A DNA stretch of 6,489 bases from contig CAKZOY010000571.1 in assembly GCA_937138275.1 (NCBI GenBank), positions 1 to 6,489 on the forward strand, written 5' to 3'. Source of the DNA: an uncultured Chloroflexota bacterium. GTDB taxonomy: Bacteria; Chloroflexota; Anaerolineae; B4-G1; DUEL01. Positions 6,357 through 6,489 of this stretch are shown one piece after another. Both the position numbers and the translations under genes were made by a program. The notes under the pieces are model-generated. The model was not told the DNA's origin. It searched no databases and saw nothing but the letters and a program-made list of their open reading frames with translations. Position 1 is the stretch's first letter; each line of letters starts with the position of its first letter.

Positions 6357-6432
6357 AATCCGTGCAATCCGTGTTAATCTGTGTAATCCGTGTTAATTCG
6401 TGTAATTCGTGTTAATTCGTGTTAATTCGTGT
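6357..6432. repeat. Eight tandem copies of AATYYGTGT(T), 9-10 bp
   Basis: Eight contiguous copies start at 6357, 6366, 6376, 6385, 6395, 6404, 6414 and 6424. Earlier copies read AATCCGTG or AATCTGTG; later ones read AATTCGTGT(T). Lengths alternate between 9 and 10 bp. The last four are nearly identical, suggesting recent local duplication by slippage. The copies are the reverse complement of the sub-motif in the left arm (CACGGATT), so the two arms face each other across 6350-6356. Confidence 0.88.
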
Positions 6433-6439
6433 CCATCCT

Positions 6440-6489
6440 TCACGGGCTTGCTGCAAAGACGGCCTCCAGCAGCGCCCGGCGCTCCTCCG
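6440..6489 (-). CDS. 3' end of an unidentified gene (partial)
   Basis: The minus strand is open from the window edge to a TGA at 6442-6440 and encodes the C-terminal residues EERRALLEAVFAASP. Codons are strongly GC-ending (GAG, CGC, CTG, GCC, GTC), as in the neighbouring genes, and the stop lies 8 nt before the repeat element begins. This is typical of a real gene end next to an extragenic repeat. Only 15 residues are visible, so the family cannot be named. It would be the upstream neighbour of the GH13-like gene on the same strand. Confidence 0.45.
   Translation of the reverse strand, partial: EERRALLEAVFAASP

Larger units (their letters stand above)
6257..6432. other. Composite inverted-repeat extragenic element
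   Basis: The two repeat arms above form one dyad. Bases 6261-6275 (CGGATTACACAGATT) are the exact reverse complement of 6376-6390. Bases 6290-6307 match the reverse complement of 6356-6373 with one mismatch. A single-stranded copy could therefore fold into long alternative hairpins. The element fills nearly all of the gap between the upstream partial gene (stop at 6440) and the GH13-like gene. It encodes no transposase and has no clear target-site duplication. It may be a REP/MITE-like extragenic repeat, an mRNA-stabilising or terminating structure, or a protein-binding array. Confidence 0.7.

Noticed and set aside
6221..6415. Open frame of 64 codons on the + strand across the repeat element
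   Set aside because: It translates only the repeat sub-motifs, giving a low-complexity peptide (ADYTDF, SVQSVLICVIRVNS). It has no ribosome binding site and crosses the start of the GH13-like gene in antisense.
6257..6432. CRISPR array
   Set aside because: The units are directly contiguous with no unique spacers, the right arm has a 9-10-bp period, and no cas gene is present.

Overview
The window is GC-rich, ordinary bacterial chromosome with GC-ending codons throughout its genes. The most likely source is a member of the Chloroflexota, probably Anaerolineae-like and possibly thermophilic. This is an inference from three things: a threonyl-tRNA synthetase without a TGS domain, a GAF-PAS-cyclase protein beside housekeeping genes, and AT-rich extragenic repeats of the 'CACGGATTACACGGATTTCA' and 'GTAAAAC' types. 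No single feature proves the taxon.

Layout. On the + strand, thrS (55-1848) has a strong ribosome binding site and ends at a perfect GC-rich hairpin (1854-1884). That hairpin separates it from a convergent minus-strand cluster. Reading in the direction of transcription (right to left), the cluster holds: the last codons of an unidentified gene cut by the right edge (6440-6489); an intergenic stretch of about 200 bp (6234-6439) filled almost entirely by an AT-rich repeat element with opposed arms; a GlgE-like alpha-amylase-superfamily (GH13) protein (4308-6233); a short spacer with a 7-bp tandem repeat; a 2',3'-cyclic RNA phosphodiesterase of the ThpR/LigT family (3673-4257); and a soluble GAF-PAS-class III adenylate cyclase (1927-3636). 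The gaps of 50 and 36 nt between the last three genes fit one transcription unit.

How the genes may work together. ThrRS is translation housekeeping and independent of the rest. The minus-strand genes combine alpha-glucan-type carbohydrate metabolism, RNA-end processing and cAMP signalling. No shared pathway is evident, so co-transcription may be only proximity, although a cAMP producer near a glucan enzyme is worth noting.

No phage, transposase, defence system or CRISPR array is present. The least ordinary items are the GH13-like protein, which keeps the nucleophile and acid/base positions but has substitutions at other near-invariant catalytic positions, and the helically phased repeat element upstream of it.
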